Shown: positions 1 through 7,353 of the stretch, piece by piece | How the letters are laid out: each line of letters opens with the position of its first letter | Numbering within the stretch: the first letter of the stretch is position 1 | From: Desulfobacteraceae bacterium | GTDB lineage: Bacteria > Desulfobacterota > Desulfobacteria > Desulfobacterales > Desulfococcaceae | NCBI GenBank assembly: GCA_011390755.1 | Contig: JAABRU010000049.1 | Coordinates: 1-41,803 of the forward strand | Length of the DNA: 41,803 bases | Direction of reading: 5' to 3' | Translations under genes and position numbers: made by a program | Notes under the pieces: model-generated | Told to the model about the DNA's origin: nothing | Database searches by the model: none | The model's input: only the letters and a program-made list of their open reading frames with translations

Positions 1-203
1 CACCGAACACCTGACACCGAACACCTGACACCGAACACCTAACACCTAACACCTAACACCGAACACCTGACACCGAACACCTGACACCGAACACCGAACA
101 CCGAACACCTGACACCAAACACCGAACACCTGACACCGAACACCTGACACCGAACACCGAACACCGAACACCGAACACCGAACACCTGACACCGAACACC
201 CTG
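1..203. repeat. Heptanucleotide tandem array
   Basis: Twenty-eight consecutive 7-base units of the form CACC followed by GAA, TGA or TAA (once AAA), in register from base 1 to 196, then a broken unit to 203. The first four bases are invariant and the last three vary among a few codes. The array runs off the window edge, so its true length is unknown. Seven-base tandem repeats of this kind (STRR-like) are known from filamentous cyanobacteria. Here the array abuts the 3' end of a LUD-domain gene, and no open frame crosses it because TGA and TAA recur. Confidence 0.95.
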
Positions 204-209
204 AATATA

Positions 210-875
210 TCAGAAGCCCAAAGGTTTATTAATCAGCACCACTGAAATATCGGTCATCATGGGTTTGCGGTGAAGGATGGTGGTAATCCGGCAGATGCGC
301 TGAGGCGCGTTGCAGTCTGTGCAGATGCCGTTTTCCGCGCAGGGCGTTTCCATGTTCAGACTTCTGGCCCGCATAGGAGCCGCCACTTCCTGCACCCGTT
401 TCAGGGCAGAGGGCAAATCAGGGCATACTTTGTTCATCCCCGCAACAATAATCACTTTGGGACAGCCGAAAGTCATGGCATTGTTGCGGTTGCCGACTCC
501 GTCCACATTGACGATTTCCCCGCCTGCGGAAACAGCGTTGGCACTGCAAAAAAAACAGTCGCATCGCCCCTGCTGCAGCCGCACTTCCAAATCCGTGCTT
601 CCTTCCGGGCAGTTCCAGTGATCCCATACAATCTTTCCCTGCTCTTTCAGTTCCTCCGGCAGTCCCAATGACCGGGTGGTGGAAGAACCGCCAAAACCGA
701 AACTCTGATAATCCTTTATCATTTCCAGAATCAGGTTGCGGGCCGCATCCGTATCCGCTGCCAGATGGGCATCAAAATCGTGTTTTTTCAGATTTTTTAC
801 AGTTTTCTCCCCCAGTTTTTTCCACAACCAGGTCTGGTATTTTCTGTCTTCATCTGCTGCATATGCTGTGTTCAT
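210..875 (-). CDS. LUD-domain lactate-utilisation-type protein
   Basis: A 221-residue protein of the LUD/DUF162 superfamily (LutC/YkgG-like), whose better-known members belong to the LutABC lactate oxidation complex; many stand-alone members have no proven reaction. The family signatures are visible: GGSSTTRSLGLPEEL near residue 64, the core FFCSANAVSAGGEIVNVDG, GNRNNAMTFG, and a C-terminal Cys-rich segment (GICTDCNAPQRICR). The start is set at 875 because a perfect GGAGG lies five bases upstream; an ATG ten codons earlier at 905 has only a weak site. It stands alone, with the heptad array directly after its stop. Its length matches the single-domain form. A lactate or redox role is likely for a sulfate reducer but is inferred. 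Confidence 0.85.
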   Translation of the reverse strand: MNTAYAADEDRKYQTWLWKKLGEKTVKNLKKHDFDAHLAADTDAARNLILEMIKDYQSFGFGGSSTTRSLGLPEELKEQGKIVWDHWNCPEGSTDLEVRLQQGRCDCFFCSANAVSAGGEIVNVDGVGNRNNAMTFGCPKVIIVAGMNKVCPDLPSALKRVQEVAAPMRARSLNMETPCAENGICTDCNAPQRICRITTILHRKPMMTDISVVLINKPLGF

Positions 876-1027
876 TTTTTCCTCCGGATTTAGTGTATTC
901 TTCATTTTTTTGCCTGTTATTTCATCAAAACTCCGATTTCGGAAGGCAGGAATGACAATTGATTATTTTGCAAATTCGTGGGCTGTCAAATATATTTCTG
1001 TTCATTCAGAAAAGCTGCGGAGGAATG

Positions 1028-1068
1028 CCAAACTGAAAGTCTGGCAGACTTTCAAACTTTCAGTTTGG
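1028..1068. repeat. 13-bp perfect hairpin
   Basis: Bases 1028-1040 (CCAAACTGAAAGT) are the exact reverse complement of 1056-1068, with a 15-base spacer. There is no T-run on either side, so it is not a convincing intrinsic terminator. A related segment (GAGGAGTGCC followed by CTGAAAGTTTGGCA) lies at about 22215-22240, so this is probably a dispersed repeat. The rest of 876-1120 shows no gene. Confidence 0.6.
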
Positions 1069-1120
1069 ACTCCCCGGTCCGGACTTTTTAAAAGGGTAAA
1101 AAATTTATTTGACATTCCAA

Positions 1121-1284
1121 CCTAAATTGAGCGGTTTTTTTCAGATAAACCGGCTGAATGTCCGGTAACCGGAACTTTGCCTGTTTTACGCTTTTCACCC
1201 AACGGGTGAAGAGCCGGAAACTGCTGAGCCCCTGATATTTCCGGCCGGAAATCATTTTCAGGTCTGAGAACCGCTCAATTTAGG
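1121..1284. mobile_element. MITE-like element, family F2, copy 1
   Basis: A 164-bp non-coding element bounded by inverted repeats CCTAAATTGAGCGG and CCGCTCAATTTAGG and flanked by the direct repeat TCCAA (1116-1120 and 1285-1289), consistent with a 5-bp target-site duplication. It contains internal palindromes: CCGGTAACCGG, TTCACCCAACGGGTGAA and TTTCCGGCCGGAAA. A second full copy is at 40999-41161. It encodes no protein, so it would depend on a transposase supplied in trans. Confidence 0.85.
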
Positions 1285-1293
1285 TCCAATTAG

Positions 1294-1395
1294 GATGAAT
1301 CGCTAAAAAGTCCAAATTTCAAAAAACGCTATTAATAAAATCAGAGCATTAATATGTATCAAAACCTGATGTTCAGACTTTTTACGAGACCGTCA
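1294..1395. mobile_element. MITE-like element, family F1, copy 1
   Basis: A diverged copy of the roughly 101-bp F1 family, starting GATGAATCGCTAAAAAGTC and ending in GACTTTTTACGAGACCGTC, nine bases from the F2 element. Interior similarity to the copies at 7152, 30177, 38641 and 41655 is clear (TTAATAAAATCAG, then TATCAAAACCTGAT). The flanks show only AT-rich near-matches, so its duplication has decayed or it inserted imprecisely. Confidence 0.8.
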
Positions 1396-1712
1396 ATTTT
1401 AGGCTATTTATTAAAAAAATATGCCAAATCAGACAATCTCATACGGACTGATCAAAATATCCCGTTTGGGTAAAAACGGATTTCTTAACAGGAATTTTTC
1501 AACTGAATGCATGGCGGTCTTTGTCAGTAAAATTCCTTATTATTTTTATTAATTTTTACAACAGGATGAATTCCTTTCCACGTCATAGTGCCTGCCCGTT
1601 TCAGCATGGTTTCAGCATCATGGCCGCAGGCTTCCTGCGTTACCGCGTGTTTTTCCCCTGCGGGAAAAATTCCCGGTTTTCACAGTTGCTTTGCAATCCG
1701 TACTTAACCTTT
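1396..1712. other. Intergenic stretch without a recognised gene
   Basis: AT-rich at first, then of mixed composition. Short open frames occur but none has a ribosome-binding site or recognisable protein. It lies downstream of the transposase remnant and may hold decayed IS sequence that I cannot identify. Confidence 0.5.
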
Positions 1713-1931
1713 TTATATTCGGACTTTTTTTGATTCATAATCTTTTTTTTTGATATTGTCAAAGACTGTATCTGTCTCTTTGATTTTTTTTAAAGACCTC
1801 CGCCTGTTTCCCTCACAGTGTTTCAATACCGTTTCAGCCATATATGAACGCCGTTCATATCCATGTATTTTTGAAACTGCAGGACGTATATCTTCAATAT
1901 AATCAGAATATAATAACACAGGAACTTTCAT
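1713..1931 (-). pseudogene. ISAzo13-like transposase remnant
   Basis: An open frame of 72 codons beginning MKVPVLLYSDYIEDIRP, with a good AGGAGCGGAGA ribosome site before the ATG at 1931. The segment KIHGYERRSYMAETVLKHCEGN resembles the N-terminal helical part of ISAzo13-type transposases (the 'GxxRRxFMAExxxxxxxGSxR' pattern). KKIKETDTVFDNIKKKDYES resembles the later 'KKIxETDxIFENVxxxxxE' segment that precedes the first catalytic Asp region. About 80-100 residues between them and the whole DDE catalytic part are missing, so this would be an internally deleted, truncated relic. The assignment is from memory of family patterns. The alternative is a small orphan gene of unknown function. Confidence 0.5.
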
Positions 1932-2242
1932 TCTCCGCTCCTTTCCGTTCATTTATTATTCAGCAGTTGACAGCGGCATGTGCAATATAATAAATTAAAG
2001 ATATTTAAATCAGGCTCAAATCCAGTCGGAATCGTGTTTTATTTGGTATATTCATTTTAATAAATCACCTAAAGGCATTGACGCGGGAGCGCAGGAACGA
2101 GTGCCCACATTGGGTTTCGCTCAATTATTTGAAATTACAGTAAATCCTAATGATTTCCCTGGCAGCATAAAACAGATAATCGGCTTCATCACGGGACGCG
2201 GATCGTTCCGGAGGCATTCCAATGGCAGACTTAAAAAATCCC

Positions 2243-2272
2243 TTGACATATCCCCAATATAAAGCATAATAT
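2243..2272 (+). promoter_or_regulatory. Sigma-70-type promoter of hipBA
   Basis: TTGACA at 2243-2248, an 18-base spacer and TAATAT at 2267-2272. The -35 is perfect and the -10 near-perfect. It lies about 100 bases before hipB, the first operator candidate begins at the last base of the -10, and no other gene lies between, so it most likely drives hipBA. Confidence 0.65.
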
Positions 2273-2285
2273 TCCCGAACGGTAA
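2272..2285. promoter_or_regulatory. Candidate HipB operator O1
   Basis: TTCCCGAACGGTAA, matching 13 of 14 bases of the more symmetrical site at 2322-2335. It starts at the last base of the predicted -10 box, where a bound repressor would block RNA polymerase. Autorepression by HipB-type antitoxins at paired inverted repeats is established for the family; binding here is inferred. Confidence 0.5.
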
Positions 2286-2321
2286 AAAATTGCTGTATTT
2301 TATCATCTGCCGCCTGTATTT

Positions 2322-2335
2322 TTCCCGAACGGGAA
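2322..2335. promoter_or_regulatory. Candidate HipB operator O2
   Basis: TTCCCGAACGGGAA is symmetrical except for its two central bases, and the symmetry extends outward (ATT/AAT-like). It is exactly 50 bases from the equivalent position of O1, close to five helical turns, which would put both sites on the same face of the DNA and allow cooperative or looped binding. Confidence 0.55.
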
Positions 2336-2340
2336 TATAA

Positions 2341-2368
2341 TCCGGTAACAGTATTCCGGTAACAGTAT
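2341..2368. repeat. 14-bp tandem duplication in the hipB leader
   Basis: TCCGGTAACAGTAT occurs twice head-to-tail (2341-2354 and 2355-2368), ending one base before the hipB ATG. No Shine-Dalgarno-like sequence is seen here, so the repeat occupies the place of the ribosome-binding site. Confidence 0.8.
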
Positions 2369-2369
2369 T

Positions 2370-2579
2370 ATGGATATCAAAGAAATCGGAAAAATTATCC
2401 GGAAAAAACGCAAAATCTGGGGATTCACACAGGCCGAGGCTGCGGGCATGTGCAATGTGGGCGTCCGTTTTTTATCCGAACTGGAAAACGGCAAAACCAC
2501 ACTTCAGATCGGCAAGGTTTTTCATGTACTGGAAGAATTCGGTTTCACGGTCATGATAAAAGACAGGTCCGAAGAATGA
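2370..2579 (+). CDS. hipB: HipB-like antitoxin, XRE-family repressor
   Basis: A 69-residue helix-turn-helix protein. Residues 5-65 form the XRE/HipB DNA-binding domain: KIIRKKRKIWGFTQAEAA, then a recognition helix near VGVRFLSELENGK, the usual 'FLSxLExGKxT' signature. HipB dimers bind operator pairs and bridge two HipA toxins, repressing transcription and neutralising the kinase. The stop codon overlaps the start of hipA (ATGA), the usual arrangement for translational coupling. Two operator candidates and a strong promoter precede it. The ribosome site is poor, and the leader is a 14-bp tandem repeat. It lacks the C-terminal extension of E. coli HipB (88 residues). Confidence 0.88.
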   Translation: MDIKEIGKIIRKKRKIWGFTQAEAAGMCNVGVRFLSELENGKTTLQIGKVFHVLEEFGFTVMIKDRSEE

Positions 2580-3808
2580 AAGGGCCTGCAGTATATGTCA
2601 ATGAGACAGAGGCCGGAAAATTATGGGCAGATGAAAAACAGCAGTTTGTTTTTCAGTACAGCCCGGATTATCTGAGAATGCCGGATTCACATCCGCTTTC
2701 CCTGCCTTTGCCCCTGCAGACAGCCGTTTTTGACGGGGACAGGTCCCGCCCTTTTTTCTCCAATCTGCTGCCCGAAGGGGAACTTAGGGACATTATTGCC
2801 AAAATCGTGCAGGTTTCCCAAAAAAACGATATGGCCCTTCTCAAAAAGATCGGGGGAGAATGTGCGGGCGCGGTGTCGGTTTTTCCGGAAGGAATACCGC
2901 CGGATAGCGGGGGGACATATATTCCCCTTTCCCATGAAGAACTGGAATCCATGACAGCAGGGGAAACCCGGATACCACTGCTGGTCAGTCGCCGGGGGCT
3001 GCGTCTTTCCCTTGCCGGGGCGCAGGATAAAATGCCGGTTTTCATCAAAGACGGTGATTTTTTCCTCCCATCGGGAAACGCTCCCAGTTCCCATATTATC
3101 AAATCCCGGAACCGCTACTTTGATGATATGGTGCAGAATGAGGCATTCTGCATGATGCTGGCAAAAGCGGTCGGACTGCCTGTGCCCCATGTATTTATCT
3201 GTAAAAACATCTGTAATCCGGTTTATGTAATTGAACGCTATGACAGGATGCGGCATCCGGACGGCAATGTTTCCCGCATTCATCAGGAAGATTTCTGCCA
3301 GGCAATGGGCCTGCTTTCCCGGCAGAAATACCAGAGTGAGGGCGGGCCGGGGCTGACAGACTGTTTCGACCTGCTCAGAAAACACAGTTCACGGGCAATG
3401 CCTGACCGGAAAAGACTGATGGAATGGGTGATTTTCAATTATCTCACCGGCAATGCGGATGCCCATGCCAAAAATATTTCTCTTTTGTATCAGGGAAAAA
3501 AGATATATCTTGCTCCTTTCTACGATCTGGTTTCCACTCTTGTATATCCGGCTCTGATTCCGAAAATGTCTATGAAAATCGGGAAGGAAAACCGTTTCGG
3601 ATTTCTTCAGCTACGCCATTGGGAAGGCTTTGCACAGGGAATTGATATAAAACCCGCTTTCTTATTTTCAGAAGCGGCGGAAATGGCAGAAAAAGTGAAA
3701 AAGGAATCTGTGAAACTGGCAGACGGCTTTATTCCCCGGTACGGAGGTCAAAAGATAATTGAGGGGATTTGTGATATTATTGAAAAACATGCGGCTTTTT
3801 TTGATTGA
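2576..3808 (+). CDS. hipA: HipA-family serine/threonine kinase toxin
   Basis: A 410-residue protein. HipA toxins phosphorylate glutamyl-tRNA synthetase (E. coli) or related targets, stall translation and promote persistence. Visible motifs are an N-terminal HipA subdomain (FFSNLLPEGELR, about residue 60), the phosphate-binding loop with its regulatory serine (LSLAGAQDK, Ser145), SHIIKS, VIERYDR, the catalytic loop GNADAHAKN (Asp295, Asn300) and the metal-binding YDLVS (Asp317). All key residues are present, so it should be active. The ATG at 2576 overlaps the hipB stop by four bases and gives a start collinear with the family; a longer frame from 2450 overlaps hipB and is not real. The length is slightly below E. 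coli HipA (440). Expression should follow hipB through the shared promoter. Confidence 0.92.
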   Translation: MKGPAVYVNETEAGKLWADEKQQFVFQYSPDYLRMPDSHPLSLPLPLQTAVFDGDRSRPFFSNLLPEGELRDIIAKIVQVSQKNDMALLKKIGGECAGAVSVFPEGIPPDSGGTYIPLSHEELESMTAGETRIPLLVSRRGLRLSLAGAQDKMPVFIKDGDFFLPSGNAPSSHIIKSRNRYFDDMVQNEAFCMMLAKAVGLPVPHVFICKNICNPVYVIERYDRMRHPDGNVSRIHQEDFCQAMGLLSRQKYQSEGGPGLTDCFDLLRKHSSRAMPDRKRLMEWVIFNYLTGNADAHAKNISLLYQGKKIYLAPFYDLVSTLVYPALIPKMSMKIGKENRFGFLQLRHWEGFAQGIDIKPAFLFSEAAEMAEKVKKESVKLADGFIPRYGGQKIIEGICDIIEKHAAFFD

Positions 3809-3967
3809 CGGTAAAAGACAGGTCATTGGGTATGCTTTGCACAGGAAACTGATATGTGCGGCATTTTCAGACTGCCAAAAATCCGAATCACCTGAAAAAA
3901 ATCCCTGATCTGCCCAATGGCAATGAATAAGGAACAGGGAGAATGAAAAATAAAAAGAAAGGACTTT

Positions 3968-5578
3968 ATGAAGGTGCAAAGCTGTGTCAGACCCGGGGGG
4001 CATTTTGTCTTTGGCATTCACAAACCCCGTTTCCGGGCCGAAAACTTTCGGGAAACAGAAAATATTGCGTGTTTGGGCAAATTTGCGGACGGCAGCGTAT
4101 GTGACAACCGGATAAATTTTCCCGGGGCCGCGGTGCAGGAAGGACACGCCGATCCCATTTATGAAATTGTCAACCCCTTTCCCTTTCGGGGCTGCACCTT
4201 TATCATCAAAAGTGCCGCCGACCGCAATGCAGCGGATATTTCCCGTATCTGCCTGCCGCAGCGCCCGGAAATGTCCATGTGCAAAACACTGCGCGACTGG
4301 CATGGCGAAGCTCTGCCTCCGGATAAAATCCGCGGTTTCTTCCGCGCCCTTCCCCCCCCTGTGCTGCTGGCCCTGGCCGCCAATTCCACGGATCCCCTTG
4401 ATCTCACCTGCATTGCCGACGACTGCTGTGACTTTATCCGGGATAAAACAGGAAAGCCCCTCGGTCTCCCTTATGACAGGGATGCAAAGGGACGGCCCGT
4501 TGCCCGGATCAAAGATCATCATCTCTGCGAAGTACTGGCAAACAATATCTGCCTGCCGGATGTCTATAAAGAAGTCATGGTACTGCGCCCCGGTGTGCAG
4601 GGAGCCAGTGAGATAATGGGGGAATGGAAAAAAGAAAGTCATGTTTTTGAATATTTCCGGCGTAACAGTTATATCCCCTGGGGGCATTATGCTGCCAATA
4701 TGGCCCATGACGCTGTCCGATACCGCTGCGCTGATCTGACAGCAGCAGATGCAGAAGGAATGCGGCATCTGTATTATCAGCGGACCTATGCCCGGATGGC
4801 AGAGGAACTGGGCATTCCCCTTCCGGCCAAAAAAAGAACACTCACAACAGCGGAACTGGAAGATCTGCGGAAACAAATCTGCGATACCCTGTCTTCCGGA
4901 AAAGAACCTGCTTTTAGCTCCACCCTCTGGGGATGGAATTTCGGTTTTGATTTTGCCCCCAGCCGCTACCGTCTCCATGCATCCCACCAGCAGATCCACC
5001 AGCAGTATGCTCTGATTCCCTCCCGAATCCCCTCTTCGGCCACAGAAGAAATCCCCGCATTTGCCTATGGGGATCTGATAGCCGCTTTTATCCGGCAGTA
5101 TAAAGAAAACTGGGGGGAAGATTTTTTTACAACTTATCTGCGGGCAATCCGCAGCAACCGGCGGACAGACGGAAATGAAAAAGGCCCGCAGAAACTCATT
5201 GTCTTTGAAGATGAGCATGTCATGCTTTTTGTACCCAAGGCCCAGACTTCCCAGTGGGAACTGCAGATCATGACCCTGCAGCCCGTGGGCAATATACTGG
5301 AAGCCGATACAGGCACCCGCGCCTCGCTGGACCGGGCCCTGCGCATGGCCGCCCAGATTCTGGAAACACTGGGGGCGCGGATGATTAGTCATATTGAAGC
5401 ATCCAAACGCTTTACAGCCGGAGATACGGGCCAGCGGCTGCTTTACTGCTTTTTACCCAGACTGCCCTATTCTCCCGGATCTTTTACCGAAGCCCAGCTG
5501 CGCTGGATTAACGGACATTATCCCGAAGATTTTGCGGCTGCGTGCCGGAACTGCCTGCCAGGGAAAAGCCAGGAATAA
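3968..5578 (+). CDS. Large GalT/HIT-superfamily-like protein
   Basis: A 536-residue protein with a good AGGA site before the ATG. Residues 335-346 read RLHASHQQIHQQ, preceded by GWNFGFDFAPSRY; this resembles the His-rich catalytic loop of HIT-fold nucleotidyltransferases such as GalT and Ap4A phosphorylase (GASxxHxHxQ). Residues about 410-480 (IVFEDEHVMLFVPKAQTSQWELQIM, given here only as a landmark from Ile-IVFEDE to LQIM) look like the second GalT half-domain. An N-terminal segment with NPFPFRGCTFII is also GalT-like. The substrate is not evident: UDP-hexose/hexose-phosphate or dinucleotide polyphosphate are both possible. It is far larger than GalT (about 350). No partner genes adjoin; hipA ends 160 bases before. 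The family call is inference from motifs. Confidence 0.6.
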   Translation: MKVQSCVRPGGHFVFGIHKPRFRAENFRETENIACLGKFADGSVCDNRINFPGAAVQEGHADPIYEIVNPFPFRGCTFIIKSAADRNAADISRICLPQRPEMSMCKTLRDWHGEALPPDKIRGFFRALPPPVLLALAANSTDPLDLTCIADDCCDFIRDKTGKPLGLPYDRDAKGRPVARIKDHHLCEVLANNICLPDVYKEVMVLRPGVQGASEIMGEWKKESHVFEYFRRNSYIPWGHYAANMAHDAVRYRCADLTAADAEGMRHLYYQRTYARMAEELGIPLPAKKRTLTTAELEDLRKQICDTLSSGKEPAFSSTLWGWNFGFDFAPSRYRLHASHQQIHQQYALIPSRIPSSATEEIPAFAYGDLIAAFIRQYKENWGEDFFTTYLRAIRSNRRTDGNEKGPQKLIVFEDEHVMLFVPKAQTSQWELQIMTLQPVGNILEADTGTRASLDRALRMAAQILETLGARMISHIEASKRFTAGDTGQRLLYCFLPRLPYSPGSFTEAQLRWINGHYPEDFAAACRNCLPGKSQE

Positions 5579-5685
5579 TGATTTCATCAGCAGGAAGCGG
5601 AAGATGCACTGCAGTCGCTGCCTCCGGAACCAATCCGGTGCATCAGCAGATTCGGATTGCTCCCCGGAAATCTTTTGCATAATGA

Positions 5686-5860
5686 TGTAATGTAACATCG
5701 TCTTTGAGAAAGGAGTGCGAAAATTACTTTTCGCCCGGGCTCCCTGGGAGCTTGGGCAAAAGACAGCTCCGCCCGGCCTTTCGCACTCCGGGTTTCTCTG
5801 AATAAAATACTGAATATAATCAGCATGAAACATTTTTTTCAAAGACTGTGTTACATTGCA
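5686..5860. mobile_element. MITE-like element, family F6
   Basis: A 175-bp non-coding element. Its ends are inverted: TGTAATGTAACAtcgTCTTTGA at the left pairs with TCAAAGActgTGTTACATTGCA at the right (the differing bases are in lower case). The direct repeat GCATAATGAT flanks it at 5677-5686 and 5861-5870, a 9-10 bp target duplication. The centre holds a second inverted pair, GGAGTGCGAAA and TTTCGCACTCC. No similar full copy is seen elsewhere in the window. Confidence 0.75.
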
Positions 5861-5875
5861 GCATAATGATATAAA

Positions 5876-6047
5876 CTCAAAAACGACACCCTGATGCCAT
5901 TTTGGAAACCTGACATCTGTAATTTCAGTAAGTTGAATCTGATAAAATATAAAGCTGCCATTTTTTACTGAATAAAAGTATTATATTTAACCATTTAATT
6001 TTATTTGATTCTACCTGAATAAATATCAGACAGGTGTCGTTTTTGAG
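5876..6047. repeat. 172-bp segment bounded by perfect 15-bp inverted repeats
   Basis: CTCAAAAACGACACC at 5876-5890 is the exact reverse complement of 6033-6047. ATAAA lies just outside each end (5871-5875, and 6049-6053 after one extra base), suggesting a miniature element with an imperfect target duplication. It begins five bases after the F6 duplication and ends 39 bases before the alpha/beta hydrolase start, so it supplies that gene's upstream region. Confidence 0.65.
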
Positions 6048-6086
6048 CATAAAACATCTTCCGGAAACGGATAAGGAGATCGTTAT

Positions 6087-6896
6087 ATGAAACTGGAAAT
6101 TATCAGCAGAATCCCGGACAGGAAAAAGGACTGTCCCCCCCTGTTTTTCATTCACGGTGCATACGCGGGGGCCTGGTGCTGGGACATCCATTTTACGGAT
6201 TATTTCAGCGCGCAGGGATTTGAAGTTCACGCGGTCAGCCTGCAGGGGCATGGAAACAGTCCGGGAAAGGAATTTCTTCGGACCTGCGGCATGGAAGATT
6301 ATCTGCGGGAAGTGCGCGGCATTCTCCGGGAAATGAAAGAGGCCCCCGTACTTATCGGTCATTCCATGGGCGGTTATGTGGTGCAGAAATGCCTGCATGA
6401 TTCCCAAAGCAACCTGCCAGGGGCCGTTCTCATGGCATCCGTTCCGCCCCGGGGCATGACGGGCCCCTGCATCCGCATGTGGTGGTGCTATCCCCATTTA
6501 TGTCATAAACTCAGCATGATAAATACCCTGCCCCGCTGGGCATGGGAAAAAATTGTCAGTCCCGAAGAAATCCGGAAACTCATTTTCTGCGATTATACGC
6601 GGATGGACACCGTAATGAAAGTGCTTCCCCTTGTGCAGCATGAATCTGTCCGCGCCCAGATGGAAATGGGGTTTTCCGTCTGCCTTTCTTCCCGGAAAAA
6701 CATCTGCCCCGTCCTGGTTCTCGGCGGCGGGGAGGATATTATCATTCCCCCGGAATTTATCCGGGAAACCGCCAAAGCCTATGACGCAGATATGCATATT
6801 TTCCCCAAAAGCGGACACGCGCTTATGCTGGAAGACCGATGGGAAAATGTTGCGGAAACCATCCGCGCATGGCTGGAAAAAAATTATGGAAATTAA
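6087..6896 (+). CDS. Alpha/beta-hydrolase fold esterase-like protein
   Basis: A 269-residue cytoplasmic enzyme with no signal peptide. The alpha/beta-hydrolase signatures are clear: HGAYAGAW oxyanion loop at 23-30, nucleophile elbow GHSMGG with Ser93, acid Asp217 in GGGEDIIIPP, and His244 in SGHALMLE, a complete catalytic triad. The overall pattern (lid region about 130-200, short C-terminal helix) resembles carboxylesterases and C-C hydrolases of the AB_hydrolase_1/6 type. The substrate cannot be read from sequence. A strong AAGGAGA site lies eight bases before the ATG. It stands alone, its upstream region being an inverted-repeat element. Confidence 0.85.
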   Translation: MKLEIISRIPDRKKDCPPLFFIHGAYAGAWCWDIHFTDYFSAQGFEVHAVSLQGHGNSPGKEFLRTCGMEDYLREVRGILREMKEAPVLIGHSMGGYVVQKCLHDSQSNLPGAVLMASVPPRGMTGPCIRMWWCYPHLCHKLSMINTLPRWAWEKIVSPEEIRKLIFCDYTRMDTVMKVLPLVQHESVRAQMEMGFSVCLSSRKNICPVLVLGGGEDIIIPPEFIRETAKAYDADMHIFPKSGHALMLEDRWENVAETIRAWLEKNYGN

Positions 6897-7151
6897 AAAG
6901 CCCCGGTATGCAGACCCGCAGGCCCTGCCGGTTCTCCTGTGAAAACATTTTGACAATCAGCGTTCCCCGTTGTAAAGTACAGTATTGCATTCTAAATAAA
7001 AATGATACCTTATAAATCAGAATACCGGATATTCCCCGGGAAAAGGGGGAGGGGGATAAAAAATCAGATATTTACCCCTTTCCCCGGCGGAAAAAAATCC
7101 GGCATATTTCCGATCATAAGTACCTCTGCAAAAGTTTTGTAACATAATTCT

Positions 7152-7252
7152 GATGAATCGGTAAAAAGTCCAAATTTCAAAAATTGCTGTTAATAAAATC
7201 AGCAGATTAATATATATCAAAACCTGATTTTCCGACTTTTTACAAGATCGTC
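7152..7252. mobile_element. MITE-like element, family F1, copy 2
   Basis: A 101-bp element with ends GATGAATCGGTAAAAAGTC and GACTTTTTACAAGATCGTC as terminal inverted repeats. It is flanked by AATTCT at 7146-7151 and 7253-7258, a 6-bp target duplication. Short frames translating to INLLILLTAIFEIWTFYRFI arise from the minus strand of every F1 copy and are not genes. Confidence 0.88.
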
Positions 7253-7353
7253 AATTCTGACTTATGACACCTGATTTTCAAAAACGTTCAGGTCAGAAAA
7301 TGTTACAGAATTACTGACGGGGTACTCAAGCTCATACATCACGCGGAGTCATC

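Noticed and set aside
1-203. CRISPR array.
   Set aside because: The units are seven bases with no spacers; it is a simple tandem repeat.
2121-2306. A 61-codon minus-strand frame overlapping the hipBA promoter.
   Set aside because: No ribosome site, no family, and it covers the operator region.
2450-3808. A longer hipA start at 2450.
   Set aside because: It would overlap most of hipB; the ATGA overlap at 2576 matches the family start and operon layout.
3668-5392. A long open frame antisense to hipA's end and the GalT-like gene (about 570 codons).
   Set aside because: It has no ribosome site or recognisable domain, and the opposite frame has coherent motifs. It is a GC-bias shadow.
7017-7220. 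Short minus-strand frames encoding INLLILLTAIFEIWTFYRFI (also at 38506-38709 and 41508-41723).
   Set aside because: They arise from the F1 repeat in each copy and lack ribosome sites.
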